NCBI GenBank assembly: GCA_033762195.1
Contig: JANRLV010000072.1
Span: 1-31,975 of the forward strand
Direction of reading: 5' to 3'
Length of the DNA stretch: 31,975 nt
Source: SpSt-398 sp033762195
GTDB taxonomy: Bacteria > Bacteroidota > Bacteroidia > Chitinophagales > Chitinophagaceae
Shown one piece after another: positions 1 through 8,879 of the stretch; within the stretch, counting starts at the first letter, position 1, and each line of letters opens with the position of its first letter. The notes below the pieces were generated by a model that was given only the letters and a program-made list of their open reading frames with translations, had not been told where the DNA came from and did not search any database. A program made the position numbers and the translations under genes.

Positions 1-1
1 A

Positions 2-2266
2 AAGAACCGGGCAAACCGACAGACAGAAGAGGATTTTTCATTGAGGGAAACCTTGAACAGATACGCGAGGCATAAATTTCTGTTCCTTTTTACCATGTTG
101 ATGGCAGGAGCCGCTGCCGTTGGTTATTTGCTGCTTTCCACCCCACTTTACAGGATCCAGTCCTCCCTGGTGATCAAAGATGAGAAAAAAGGGGAATCAA
201 TTAGTTTGACACTCAAAGAGCTTGACTTTCTGGATGAGCAAAAGATCGTGGACAATGAAGCCGAGATCATCCGCTCCGAAAACATCATCAGTAAAGTGGT
301 AACCCGGATGAACCTGAACCTGGGTTATTATCTCCCTGATCAATGGGGTTTGTATCAACCTGTTTTTGAATCCTCACCCATACAGCTGGAAATTATAAAA
401 GCAAATCCGGAACTTTACAAAGAACCGCTGATCCTCCAACTGGGAAAGGATGACATGAGTATCGACCCGGGTGGTGTCAAAGGCCGTTACGGAGATACGT
501 TGAACATTTTTGAAACAGCCCGTATCGTTGTCAGAAAATCGCCATTGTTTTCTCTGCGTTCGCCAAAAATGAAGGTTATTTGTTCCGACCCGGAAGCTAC
601 TACCCAACAGTTAAGAAAATCAATATCTGCCTCCACTCCCAGTAAAAACTCCAGTGTCCTATATGTTTCCATGCTTCATCCATCCCGCACCCGGGGCTCA
701 GCGATCTTAAAAGAGATCATTCATGAATATGACCAGGCCAATATTGCCGAAAAAAGAAACCAGACCGATTCGATCATTACACTTATTGAGGATCGATTGG
801 CCCTGATCGGCACCCAACTAAAAAAACTCGAGAATAAAGAAGAAACCTATAAAGAAGAAAAAGGGATCACCTTCTTAAGCGATGATGCCCGGTCTTACCT
901 TGACCAGGCAAGCAACAACAATAAAGAATTGGTAGATGCCGAGGTACAGTTGACCAATCTGGAACGGATTCAGGAATATGTTGCGGAATCGGGAACGGTG
1001 GTGACGCCCCCCAATACGAGTCTGAACGATCCTGTATTGACCAATATGATCACGCAATTGAGTCAGTTGGAGATGGATCGTCAGAAAGCAGAGCGAAAAA
1101 GTGGTCCGATGCACCCTTCTGTACTTTCCCTGAAAAAACAGGCCGAGGAAATGCGATCGAATCTTAAGAAGAATATAGATCTGCAACAACAAGGTCTCTC
1201 CCAACGAATCCAGTTGCTTCGGCAAAGCCAGGGTCGACTTTCGGGAAGTATTGGGAAAGTGCCCGCCAGTGAGAGAAACCTGGTTGAATTGATGCGGGAA
1301 AAAAGTATCCGGGAAAATATCTATTCCTATCTGTTGGAAAAACGGGAGGAAGCTTCCCTGAGTGATGCCTCTGTATTTTCCAAAATGCGGATCATTGATG
1401 CCCCCTATGGTTCCATCAAACCAGTGAAACCCAGGAAGCTGGTCATCCTCGGAATGGCGCTGTTGGCGGGGCTGCTGATACCTGTAGGGGTCATTACATT
1501 ACGAGATGCGTTGAACAGAAAGGTAAACATCCGGTATGTACGCGAAAACCTTGGTTTCTCCGTTATGGGCCATATTCCCCGCATGAAACGATTCGAATAC
1601 GTCCTTCCTGCCGGAGAAAATATCGTATCAGAGCAGTTTCGATGGATGCGAGCTTCGATCGAAAAAGGGACTGTTGACCAGACCTTGAAAGTGATCCTCG
1701 TTGCTTCCCCGATGGATAATGACGGAAAGAGTTTTGTATCCCTGAACCTCGCCATCACATTTGCCCGGTGGAACCGGAAAGTGGTGCTATTTGACCTGGA
1801 CCTGCGCAAACAAAAACTTTCCAGTATATACCCTACCGCGCCTGCTGCCTCCTTTATTTCCCTCTTAAAAGGGGAGATCAAGGATCCAACGCCTTTGATT
1901 CGACAGATCGAAAAGGATGGGAATGTGCATATTCTGTCAGGTGACATGCCGTTGGAAGGTACCCAGGATATTCTCCATCAGGAGACCCTGGAAGCCCTTT
2001 TCACTCTACTGAAGAAAGAGTATGATTATGTGATCGTGAACACCCCGCCTTTCCTGTACTTCACGGACACCTTTCATATTGAATCCTTTTCTGATCTCAA
2101 CCTGATGGTTGTAAGGCACCGTCATACCCGGATCAGGCTTTTGGAGGATATGAAACACTTCATTGACCGGGGGTCCATGAAACAACCGGCAGTTATCTAT
2201 AACGATCTGCCGACAAATGAACTATTCAGTCGAAAACAACTTAAGAGCTATTATCATTATCAATAA
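2..2266 (+). CDS. Wzc-like polysaccharide co-polymerase / BY-kinase-type ATPase (5' end outside window)
   Basis: Inner-membrane chain-length regulator of surface-polysaccharide export, fused to a cytoplasmic bacterial tyrosine-kinase (BY-kinase) domain. Numbering is from a TTG at 41, but the frame stays open to base 2, so the true start probably lies upstream. Visible in order: TM1 at residues 12-32, a Wzz-type periplasmic region, a long charged coiled coil (about 240-400), a GNVR-like segment before TM2 (P-A-S-E-R-N-L then Y-S-Y-L-L-E-K-R-E-E), TM2 near 470-490, and the kinase domain. Walker A reads S-P-M-D-N-D-G-K-S (556-564), so the usual GEGK is NDGK. Walker A' is V-V-L-F-D-L-D-L-R (581-589). 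The Walker B position reads V-I-V-N-T-P-P, with Asn667 where the family normally has Asp. The C-terminus keeps a short tyrosine cluster (Y737, Y738, Y740). The flippase gene follows 3 bp downstream. The family is clear; kinase activity is uncertain. Confidence 0.9.
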   Translation, partial: KNRANRQTEEDFSLRETLNRYARHKFLFLFTMLMAGAAAVGYLLLSTPLYRIQSSLVIKDEKKGESISLTLKELDFLDEQKIVDNEAEIIRSENIISKVVTRMNLNLGYYLPDQWGLYQPVFESSPIQLEIIKANPELYKEPLILQLGKDDMSIDPGGVKGRYGDTLNIFETARIVVRKSPLFSLRSPKMKVICSDPEATTQQLRKSISASTPSKNSSVLYVSMLHPSRTRGSAILKEIIHEYDQANIAEKRNQTDSIITLIEDRLALIGTQLKKLENKEETYKEEKGITFLSDDARSYLDQASNNNKELVDAEVQLTNLERIQEYVAESGTVVTPPNTSLNDPVLTNMITQLSQLEMDRQKAERKSGPMHPSVLSLKKQAEEMRSNLKKNIDLQQQGLSQRIQLLRQSQGRLSGSIGKVPASERNLVELMREKSIRENIYSYLLEKREEASLSDASVFSKMRIIDAPYGSIKPVKPRKLVILGMALLAGLLIPVGVITLRDALNRKVNIRYVRENLGFSVMGHIPRMKRFEYVLPAGENIVSEQFRWMRASIEKGTVDQTLKVILVASPMDNDGKSFVSLNLAITFARWNRKVVLFDLDLRKQKLSSIYPTAPAASFISLLKGEIKDPTPLIRQIEKDGNVHILSGDMPLEGTQDILHQETLEALFTLLKKEYDYVIVNTPPFLYFTDTFHIESFSDLNLMVVRHRHTRIRLLEDMKHFIDRGSMKQPAVIYNDLPTNELFSRKQLKSYYHYQ

Positions 2267-2269
2267 GGT

Positions 2270-3769
2270 GTGGAAGCCCAGGTCATCGATAAAAAAGAAC
2301 TCCAGGATAAGACCATGCGTGGTATTGGCTGGAGTTCGGCTGCCAAATTCTTCCGGCAATTTATTCAACTGGCTTTTCAGATATTGCTGGCCCGTTTACT
2401 CGATCCTTCCGATTTTGGGTTGTTGGGTATGATCCTTGTTTTTTCCTCGCTCACAGATATCCTGAAGAACCTGGGTTTAGGCCAGGCCCTGGTACATAAA
2501 AAAGAGCTGGAACCTGAATTGCTGAATGCTGTATTCTGGGTCAATATACTGGTTGGGCTTTTACTGCTTGGAATTTTTCAACTGGCGGCTCCCTGGATCG
2601 CCGCATTTTATAAAGCCCCTGCACTTGAAAATATCACCCGTGTCTATTCGCTGATCTTCCTGATTGGTTCCTTTAATGTGGTACAGGATGCATTACTGCA
2701 AAAACAACTTCAATTCAAAAGATTGTTCGTGGCCGAAGCTGTGGCTGTGCTAAGCGGTGGTTTTCTCGCCCTGTGGCTGGCCTGGAATGGATATGGGGTT
2801 TGGACCCTGGTATGGCAATATCTTGTTATTACGTTGGTCAGTACCCTGATCATTTGGTTCACCTCCTCCTGGGCACCCTCTTTTCGCTTTTCCCTAAAAC
2901 CCATAGGGTCCCTACAACAATTTGGCAAAAACCTGTTGGGGCATGACCTGCTTAGTTTTGTATCCCGAAATATCGACAATCTGCTGATCGGTAAATTCCT
3001 GGGGGCAGCCTCCCTGGGTTTTTACTCGCGCGCGTATTTTCTGATGCTCCAACCCATCAACCTGACCAATCAGGTACTGGCAAGAGTGATGTTCCCTGTC
3101 TTTGCCAAATTGCAGGATCAACCGGAACAAATCCGTTTGGCCTATCTTAAGAGCACACGTCTGGTTTCGTTTCTTGTATTCCCGGCCATCACCTTTGTTT
3201 TTGTTATGTCGGATCCCCTTGTGCGGTTGCTGTTGGGTGATAAATGGGCAGAGACCGGCTATCTGTTAAAGATATTCTGCGTGTATAGTCTTGTCGACAC
3301 GATCGGGGTTACCACCGGATGGATCTATAAAGCCATTGGCCGGACGGATGTCATGTTCAAATGGGCGATCTATAGTACTACTATCATTGTAAGCTCTATT
3401 CTTATTGGCCTTAAATGGGGAGTCGAAGGCGTAGCCATATCTTATACAGTGGCGTTTATCGTCTTGCTATGGCTTCCCGGATGGTATGTGTGTTATCGCC
3501 TGATAGGCCTAAAACTGAGTGAGATGCTTATAAACCTGGCCCCGGTGTTTTTTATTTCCCTGCTTGCCGGGGCAGGAATGTATGGAGTCCATCATTATCA
3601 GCCTGCAGATATTCCCCACTGGTTATCCTGTCTGATCGTTGGCGCGACAGGAGCCATTTTTTATTACTTTCTGGCACTTCAATGGGAAAAGGCTTCCCTT
3701 CAATTTGTGCTTACACAAATCAGGAAGGTGATAAACCGCTCTACAAAAAAGAAAGGGAAGCATGCCTGA
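2270..3769 (+). CDS. Wzx-like polysaccharide flippase (MOP superfamily)
   Basis: Predicted to flip lipid-linked oligosaccharide repeat units across the inner membrane. The 499-residue protein is almost wholly hydrophobic with about 12-14 membrane segments. It begins with the N-terminal pattern typical of Wzx/WzxC proteins (K-T-M-R-G-I-G-W-S-S before the first membrane helix), and its length is normal for the family. The start is a GTG at 2270, 3 bp after the stop of the Wzc-like gene and in the same frame, so coupled translation is likely. An in-frame ATG at codon 16 would trim the conserved lead-in, so I prefer the GTG. It overlaps the next gene by 8 bp. Substrate cannot be read from the sequence. 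Confidence 0.9.
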   Translation: MEAQVIDKKELQDKTMRGIGWSSAAKFFRQFIQLAFQILLARLLDPSDFGLLGMILVFSSLTDILKNLGLGQALVHKKELEPELLNAVFWVNILVGLLLLGIFQLAAPWIAAFYKAPALENITRVYSLIFLIGSFNVVQDALLQKQLQFKRLFVAEAVAVLSGGFLALWLAWNGYGVWTLVWQYLVITLVSTLIIWFTSSWAPSFRFSLKPIGSLQQFGKNLLGHDLLSFVSRNIDNLLIGKFLGAASLGFYSRAYFLMLQPINLTNQVLARVMFPVFAKLQDQPEQIRLAYLKSTRLVSFLVFPAITFVFVMSDPLVRLLLGDKWAETGYLLKIFCVYSLVDTIGVTTGWIYKAIGRTDVMFKWAIYSTTIIVSSILIGLKWGVEGVAISYTVAFIVLLWLPGWYVCYRLIGLKLSEMLINLAPVFFISLLAGAGMYGVHHYQPADIPHWLSCLIVGATGAIFYYFLALQWEKASLQFVLTQIRKVINRSTKKKGKHA

Positions 3770-5183
3770 CCTGTTGAACATATCATCTGCACGGCTTTCC
3801 CAAAAGCAATTATTTCAGGTGTCGGTATTTACACTGATCTTGTTTTGGGTATTGGCCCTCTTCTACCCTTCCCGGCTTGTTCCACTGGGCTATATTTTGG
3901 GTGGAATGATCGTGATCCTTCTTTTTTATAGTGTTCATCGTTGGTTGGTGGGTGCATGGAATGACCTGCCCACGCGTCGATTCCAGATCCGATTGTTGTC
4001 CCTTGCACTGGTCATACGAACGATAGTGGCGATTGCACTTTATCTTTTTTATAAATGGAAGACCGGTGAGCCCTTTGAATTTTATGCGGTGGACTCAAAA
4101 TTCTATCATCTGGTTGGGACCAGATTATCTGAAAGCATCTCCCAATTCAACTTTAATTTTACAGAACAATTAAAGGAAGTCGGGTTCTCCGACAGGGGTT
4201 ATAATATTTACCTGGGTTTTATATATTCCATCTTTGGCCCATCCATTATTACGGTAAGGTTGATCAATGTGATCTATAGTGCGTTCTCGGTATGGTTGAT
4301 TTACCGAATAGCAAAGAATATCTACAATGAGCAGGTAGCGCGTTCGGCTTCCCTTGCTGCCTTGCTATTGCCCAACCTGATGTTATACCTGGGAACCCAC
4401 CTGAAGGAACCCTTAATGATCTTTCTTGTCCTGCTCTTTTTGGACGCTACCGTTCGGTTTATTAAGGGAGGAGAAAGGAACATAACACTTCTGATGACTT
4501 TGATGTTGACAGGATTCAGTCTTTTCCTTTTTCGCACCATATTGGGAGCCGTTTGCCTGATGAGTTTTGCGGCCTATGCCATTACGCTGAAACCTTTGCG
4601 TAAAGGCTGGATGAATATTTTTTCCGCAGGCGCCTTATTGGTTGTGTTGGGGTATTTCATGCTCAATAGTGAAATAGGCAATGAGTTGGCTGAATATCTG
4701 GAGAAAAGCCAGACGGCCCAAACAGAGAATATGCAATTCAGGGCCACCCGGGATGGAGGAAATAAATTGGCGGTGATGGCCAGTGCACCGCTATTTGTGT
4801 CCATAATTCTTATCGCGCCATTCCCATCGGTAGTGGTTGTATTAGAGCAAGACCTGCTCTGGATGTTTATTGGCGGGAATACGATCCGGAATATATATGC
4901 CATTTTTGTGATCAGTGCCATTATTTGGATCATTCGAAAGGATTTTCGCAACAGCAGCCTGTTGCTCTATTTTGTGCTGGGCTACCTCCTTATCCTGGCG
5001 AATTCGGGGTTTGCCATTTCAGAACGGTTTCACCTCCCTGTTGTTCCCTTCTTGCTGATCCTGGCAGCCAAGGGGATGCAAAACGGCCACCCTGGCATGC
5101 GACGGTTTTTTCCGGTCTATCTTGTATTGATTTTTTTGATGATCCTTGGCTGGAATTATTTAAAACTTGCCGGAAGGGCCTAA
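3762..5183 (+). CDS. Multi-pass membrane GT-C-like glycosyltransferase (or Wzy-type polymerase)
   Basis: A 473-residue integral membrane protein with roughly 11-12 hydrophobic helices. After two or three N-terminal helices, an extra-membrane stretch contains an acidic residue followed by a helix (A-V-D-S-K-F-Y-H-L-V-G). The region R-L-I-N-V-I-Y-S-A-F-S-V-W-L-I-Y-R-I-A-K-N, then H-L-K-E-P-L-M-I-F-L, has the layout of the GT39/PMT (ArnT-like) GT-C family, whose members use lipid-phosphate sugars on the periplasmic face. Because it sits right after a flippase and a Wzc-like protein, it may instead be the Wzy polymerase, a class that is poorly conserved. The ATG overlaps the flippase stop by 8 bp. 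The membrane topology and locus are firm; the reaction is an inference. Confidence 0.6.
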   Translation: MPDLLNISSARLSQKQLFQVSVFTLILFWVLALFYPSRLVPLGYILGGMIVILLFYSVHRWLVGAWNDLPTRRFQIRLLSLALVIRTIVAIALYLFYKWKTGEPFEFYAVDSKFYHLVGTRLSESISQFNFNFTEQLKEVGFSDRGYNIYLGFIYSIFGPSIITVRLINVIYSAFSVWLIYRIAKNIYNEQVARSASLAALLLPNLMLYLGTHLKEPLMIFLVLLFLDATVRFIKGGERNITLLMTLMLTGFSLFLFRTILGAVCLMSFAAYAITLKPLRKGWMNIFSAGALLVVLGYFMLNSEIGNELAEYLEKSQTAQTENMQFRATRDGGNKLAVMASAPLFVSIILIAPFPSVVVVLEQDLLWMFIGGNTIRNIYAIFVISAIIWIIRKDFRNSSLLLYFVLGYLLILANSGFAISERFHLPVVPFLLILAAKGMQNGHPGMRRFFPVYLVLIFLMILGWNYLKLAGRA

Positions 5184-5212
5184 ACACATTCCCTTAACAT
5201 TAAAATAATCTT

Positions 5213-5233
5213 CCTTTAACCCTGGCTTAAAGG
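5213..5233 (+). terminator. Inverted repeat after the export operon, possible weak terminator
   Basis: A perfect 7-bp inverted repeat (CCTTTAA, 7-base loop, TTAAAGG) lies 30 bp after the stop of the membrane glycosyltransferase gene. It is followed, after CTATGGA, by a run of five T. The stem is A/T-rich and the T run is not immediate, so termination would be inefficient at best. It separates the export genes from the lipoprotein pair. Confidence 0.35.
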
Positions 5234-5289
5234 CTATGGATTTTTGTGTTCGTAACTATGCAGTCTGATCGAATCATTATTACGTAATT

Positions 5290-6273
5290 GTGAACCCCAC
5301 TGGCCTTACTGTGAAGAAAATACCCTTGATTCTCGGCATTTTATTTTTAGTCTTGGTTTCCTGCAAAAAGGATAAGGATAAAAATAAAGTGGTGGAAGAT
5401 GCCCTGGCTATCCAGGTAAAGAATACCTCATCGAATACGGTTAACCTTTATTACCTGCGTTCGGATGGGGCGAATTTTACCCGCGTCATCACCAACGATC
5501 TGGGCAATTATTTAAGCAGTCCGGCCTGGTCGTCTGACAGACGTAAGATTTTCTTTGCCATTAATACCACATCTCCGAATGTAAACGGGGTATATTCAGT
5601 TTCTTCCAATGGCGATGAGTTCAAGCCTGTTTATAAGGACAATGATACCCAGAACCGAAAATTCTATCAGGTCGTGGCATCAAGGGATGAGGAGCATGTT
5701 GTCTTTAGTTTACAGATTCCCCGAACCGGGCGTAAAGTGATCGAGTTATATCGGATGTGTCCTTGTGGACAGCGCGTGACAAGGCTGACCAGTTTTGAGA
5801 CCAGTCAGTCCCCTACCCTTATCAGCACTGAATCCTATGGTGGATCATTTTCGCGTGATAGCCGTTATCTGTACTTTGTTCAAGCTGATCCCACCATTAC
5901 AGGAGCCAAACAAATAAATATTTACCGACAGGATATGGTCAGCAATGAGCTTTTGCTGATCAGAAATTTTGTGGCCACCGATGTACTGGGCGCCGTTCCC
6001 AGTATATCTCCCGACGGTTCAAGGATCCTGATCAGTATCGACGGAGCGATCAAAGTGATGAATGCAGATGGTACTGATCTGCAAGACCTTGCCCTAAGCG
6101 GCTACAGACCCTCCTGGGATAACAATAATGCCGACTTCTTTTTTTCCACGCAGGGCCTGCCAGGACAGTTTGCCTCAGGTATCTATCGGACCAATCTTGC
6201 CAAATCAGAGATCAAACCCATTTCTAAAAATTCCACCGCCTGGACCTTTGGTGGTTTTGGCGTCAACAACTAA
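5290..6273 (+). CDS. Lipoprotein with TolB/PD40-like beta-propeller repeats
   Basis: Secreted, lipid-anchored protein of unknown function. A signal peptide ends in the lipobox L-V-S-C (Cys25), followed by a very lysine/aspartate-rich linker (KKDKDKNK). The body has repeated blade-like units of the PD40/WD40 type: S-P-A-W-S-S-D-R-R-K-I-F-F, G-S-F-S-R-D-S-R-Y-L-Y-F, S-I-S-P-D-G-S-R-I-L-I and R-P-S-W-D-N-N-N-A-D-F-F-F. These are the hallmark of TolB-like propellers, which usually mediate protein or ligand contacts. Starts are GTG at 5290 or an in-frame GTG at 5311 giving MKKIPLIL, a more typical lipoprotein N-terminus; the sequence does not decide. A second lipoprotein gene follows 11 bp later, so the pair is probably co-transcribed. 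Confidence 0.8.
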   Translation: MNPTGLTVKKIPLILGILFLVLVSCKKDKDKNKVVEDALAIQVKNTSSNTVNLYYLRSDGANFTRVITNDLGNYLSSPAWSSDRRKIFFAINTTSPNVNGVYSVSSNGDEFKPVYKDNDTQNRKFYQVVASRDEEHVVFSLQIPRTGRKVIELYRMCPCGQRVTRLTSFETSQSPTLISTESYGGSFSRDSRYLYFVQADPTITGAKQINIYRQDMVSNELLLIRNFVATDVLGAVPSISPDGSRILISIDGAIKVMNADGTDLQDLALSGYRPSWDNNNADFFFSTQGLPGQFASGIYRTNLAKSEIKPISKNSTAWTFGGFGVNN

Positions 6274-6284
6274 TCAGTTCAGGT

Positions 6285-6953
6285 ATGAAAACTAATTTAA
6301 ACCGTTTGGGTTCCCATGTCTTAGTCTTTGGGAGCCTCTTCTTTCTGTCCGCATGTAATAACTCAGCACCAAAAGAAGTATCGAGTCAGGTAAACGACAC
6401 CAGCTTTAAAGCCGGTCCTACCACCCTTGTTAATGATACCAGTTTTCAGGCCATGGACCACAAGGTGTTGATTATCTATTTACCAGAAAAAGTAGTAGGA
6501 TATAAAACGATTGGTTATCCGGATATAAATGATAAATATGATGGCCAGGCCACCGGTGAAACCCGAAGCCCGGTTGCCAATCCTAAATACGGATCCTTTG
6601 CCAAACAACAGTATGAAAAAGGTAAATCGAGGGCAGAGATTGCCCTGATAGACTTTCTGCCCGGGAGAAATGAGTTTGAAGGATTTAGAAGGCTTTACTT
6701 ATCCACGAGCATGATTACCAAAATACAGGAAATGCGCCGGGTTGACCTCGCCCTGCCTGCTACTGAAGCCGCCTTCAATCTATTCCCTGAGGAGAATAAG
6801 GGGGAACTCCGGCTTTTTGTATGCAACCGCTTTCTCATCAGCATTCAGGTGGTGGATTCAAAAGATGCCGAGACTGAATTGAAGAAGATTGCTGCTGCCA
6901 TCCGTGTCAGCGACCTTGTTAAAGACCAATGCAAGGAACAAGCTTCAAAATAA
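6285..6953 (+). CDS. Hypothetical lipoprotein with duplicated VNDTSF motif
   Basis: I do not recognise this 222-residue protein. It has a lipoprotein signal with lipobox L-S-A-C (Cys24). Just after the anchor is a short duplication: V-N-D-T-S-F-K-A, then V-N-D-T-S-F-Q-A twelve residues later. The rest is mixed alpha/beta without recognisable catalytic motifs. It contains two further cysteines (C-N-R-F and C-K-E-Q), so a disulfide is possible in the periplasm. It starts 11 bp after the propeller lipoprotein and is probably in the same transcript. The gene converges on the methyltransferase gene, with only 16 bp between the stops. Confidence 0.75.
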   Translation: MKTNLNRLGSHVLVFGSLFFLSACNNSAPKEVSSQVNDTSFKAGPTTLVNDTSFQAMDHKVLIIYLPEKVVGYKTIGYPDINDKYDGQATGETRSPVANPKYGSFAKQQYEKGKSRAEIALIDFLPGRNEFEGFRRLYLSTSMITKIQEMRRVDLALPATEAAFNLFPEENKGELRLFVCNRFLISIQVVDSKDAETELKKIAAAIRVSDLVKDQCKEQASK

Positions 6954-6969
6954 ATTCGCTGCGATTTTT

Positions 6970-7704
6970 TTAGAATTCGGCTACCATAATCAGGTTACCC
7001 CTTAGAGCCGGTCTGTTTACCAATAAAGTGCGAAGCAAAAAATTCCTGACCGGTTTCTTTTTGTTCAGTGGGTAATAGGTGGCAAATTCATGATACAAGG
7101 GTTTGAAACCAGCCCTCATCAATATTTTCTGCATGGTAAAAGGAGTGAACCAATAGCGATGGTCGGTATTGATCTTCTCTGTATTTTTCCCAATGGCCTG
7201 GTAAAAATTAGATACCGAAAGGGCATTCGGTACGGTAATAACGATCTCCCTGACAAAGGGGGCATATTTCTGCCGAATCTCCGTTAGAAATTCAACCGGG
7301 TTATCGATATGCTCTACAATTTCTCCCAAGATCATACAATCCCACAGGTCTGATTTGATCTCCTCCGGTACCGGATCTTTAGTGATATCCAGGGTCAGGA
7401 TATTTGCAAATCCAAGTTCTTTGCGAATGTATTCCACCGCTTCCGGCAGGATATCGATCCCAATTTGCTTTTGGGCCACCTGATCGATCCGTTTGTGCAA
7501 CCAGGTGTTGTTTTGCACTTTCTCTAATATGATAGGTATATGGTCCGCACATCCCATATGGATTACCTTCTTTCCTTCTGCATAACGCACCAGGAATTCG
7601 ATCCGGGAAAAAAGTTTCTGTTTCTCCGCGATGCGCACCCGTAGACCGTTGTCAAATTTTTCGCCCGCTAAATAGGGCTTTACAGCATTGTCAATGACCA
7701 CCAT
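6970..7704 (-). CDS. Class I SAM-dependent methyltransferase
   Basis: Predicted small-molecule or sugar methyltransferase of the Methyltransf_11/23 type. Motif I is V-I-H-M-G-C-A-D-H (residues 47-55), the acidic residue ending strand beta-2 is in I-G-I-D-I-L (81-86), and the motif II region reads W-D-C-M-I-L-G-E-I-V-E-H-I-D-N-P (121-136). The last is the pattern common in sugar and quinone methyltransferases of this superfamily. The length (244 aa) fits a single Rossmann domain. It is the last gene of a minus-strand run, 14 bp after the WlbA-like dehydrogenase, which suggests a role in modifying a nucleotide sugar or glycan. The substrate is unknown. Confidence 0.85.
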   Translation of the reverse strand: MVVIDNAVKPYLAGEKFDNGLRVRIAEKQKLFSRIEFLVRYAEGKKVIHMGCADHIPIILEKVQNNTWLHKRIDQVAQKQIGIDILPEAVEYIRKELGFANILTLDITKDPVPEEIKSDLWDCMILGEIVEHIDNPVEFLTEIRQKYAPFVREIVITVPNALSVSNFYQAIGKNTEKINTDHRYWFTPFTMQKILMRAGFKPLYHEFATYYPLNKKKPVRNFLLRTLLVNRPALRGNLIMVAEF

Positions 7705-7718
7705 GTGATATTTTTGAA

Positions 7719-8879
7719 TTAAGCCACGCCGGCAATTCGGTTCTTCAATAGATGGAATTTCTCCGCCAGCATCACTTCATGCCGATGAATATCATTGACC
7801 AGGCTTTGAAATACATCATTGACGGGATAGATCTCCGGTGTCTTAACAGAAGGTTGCCCGGCCTGATATACTTTATCAATGATCTCTACCACTTTTAAAC
7901 CCTCCAGGGCATTCGTGGTAATGGAATCCTTTCCTTTCAACACATTAACCACGTTTTGAATGATATAGTGATGATTGGCTGCGGATCCTTTATAGGCACC
8001 ATAATCATTTGCCGGATTGGTGGGGGCCAGTTCGGGCATTTGATATCCCCTTACATGACAGTATTCCACTTCATTCATGTATTGCCCGCCCACCTTGATG
8101 CTTCCGTTCTCCGCTATAATGGTCATACTGCTCTCCAGGTTCTTGTCCCAGACAGACGTAGTAAAATTCAAAGCACCCATACCTCCGTTCAGGAATTGGA
8201 AGTTGACCATCCCGCTGTCTTCAAAGTCGGTCAGGTGACTGTGATTGTTTGAAGTGAACCGCGCCTGTACATCTTTGATATCCCCGAACAACCAGAACAT
8301 GATATCAATGAAATGCGAGAATTGTGTATAAAGTGTGCCTCCATCCATTTTGCCGCAACCATGCCAGCTCTCCGGCGTGTAATACCGTTCGTCCCGGTTC
8401 CAGAAACAGTTGATCTGTACCATGAAAATCTTACCAAGTACACCACTTTCTACCAATTCCTTAAGCCAGATGGATGGTGGAGAATACCGGTTTTGCATGA
8501 CTGAAAATACCTGGCGGTCCATCTTTAAGGCTTTGAACAATATTTTCTCCGCGTCATTCCGGTTCAGGGCAATGGGCTTCTCGATTACCACATGCTTTCC
8601 ATGGGAAAGGGCGCGTAAGGCCTGGCTGGCATGCAAACCATTGGGGGTGGCGATGGTGACCACATCGATCTCCTCCCCGGCATACTCGAGCATTTCTTCA
8701 AGGTTCTCGTAAAATGGAACATGGTCAAAGGCCGATAGCTTCAACTCCGAACGGGGCTTGATATCAGCCATAGCCACCAATTCAGCCTCCGGGTTGCGGG
8801 TGATCATTTCGGCATGTCGCTTACCGATATGGCCGCAGCCAGCTACGGCAAATCGGATTTTTTCCCTTTCCTGTTTCAT
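7719..8879 (-). CDS. Gfo/Idh/MocA sugar-nucleotide dehydrogenase (WbpB/WlbA-like)
   Basis: NAD(P)-dependent oxidoreductase, most likely oxidising C3 of UDP-N-acetylglucosaminuronic acid as in WbpB/WlbA. Evidence: an N-terminal Rossmann fingerprint A-V-A-G-C-G-H-I-G-K (11-20), the family E-K-P motif (100-102), and a C-terminal domain with N-R-Y-S-P-P, G-V-L-G-K-I, W-H-G-C-G-K-M-D-G-G-T-L-Y and H-F-I-D-I-M-F-W-L-F-G. This order resembles WlbA proteins. At 386 residues it is somewhat longer than typical WlbA. The start overlaps the stop of the upstream acetyltransferase gene by 4 bp (ATGA), so the two are translationally coupled. The paired acetyltransferase is what points to this substrate. The aminotransferase (WbpE) that would act between them is absent from the window. 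Confidence 0.85.
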   Translation of the reverse strand: MKQEREKIRFAVAGCGHIGKRHAEMITRNPEAELVAMADIKPRSELKLSAFDHVPFYENLEEMLEYAGEEIDVVTIATPNGLHASQALRALSHGKHVVIEKPIALNRNDAEKILFKALKMDRQVFSVMQNRYSPPSIWLKELVESGVLGKIFMVQINCFWNRDERYYTPESWHGCGKMDGGTLYTQFSHFIDIMFWLFGDIKDVQARFTSNNHSHLTDFEDSGMVNFQFLNGGMGALNFTTSVWDKNLESSMTIIAENGSIKVGGQYMNEVEYCHVRGYQMPELAPTNPANDYGAYKGSAANHHYIIQNVVNVLKGKDSITTNALEGLKVVEIIDKVYQAGQPSVKTPEIYPVNDVFQSLVNDIHRHEVMLAEKFHLLKNRIAGVA

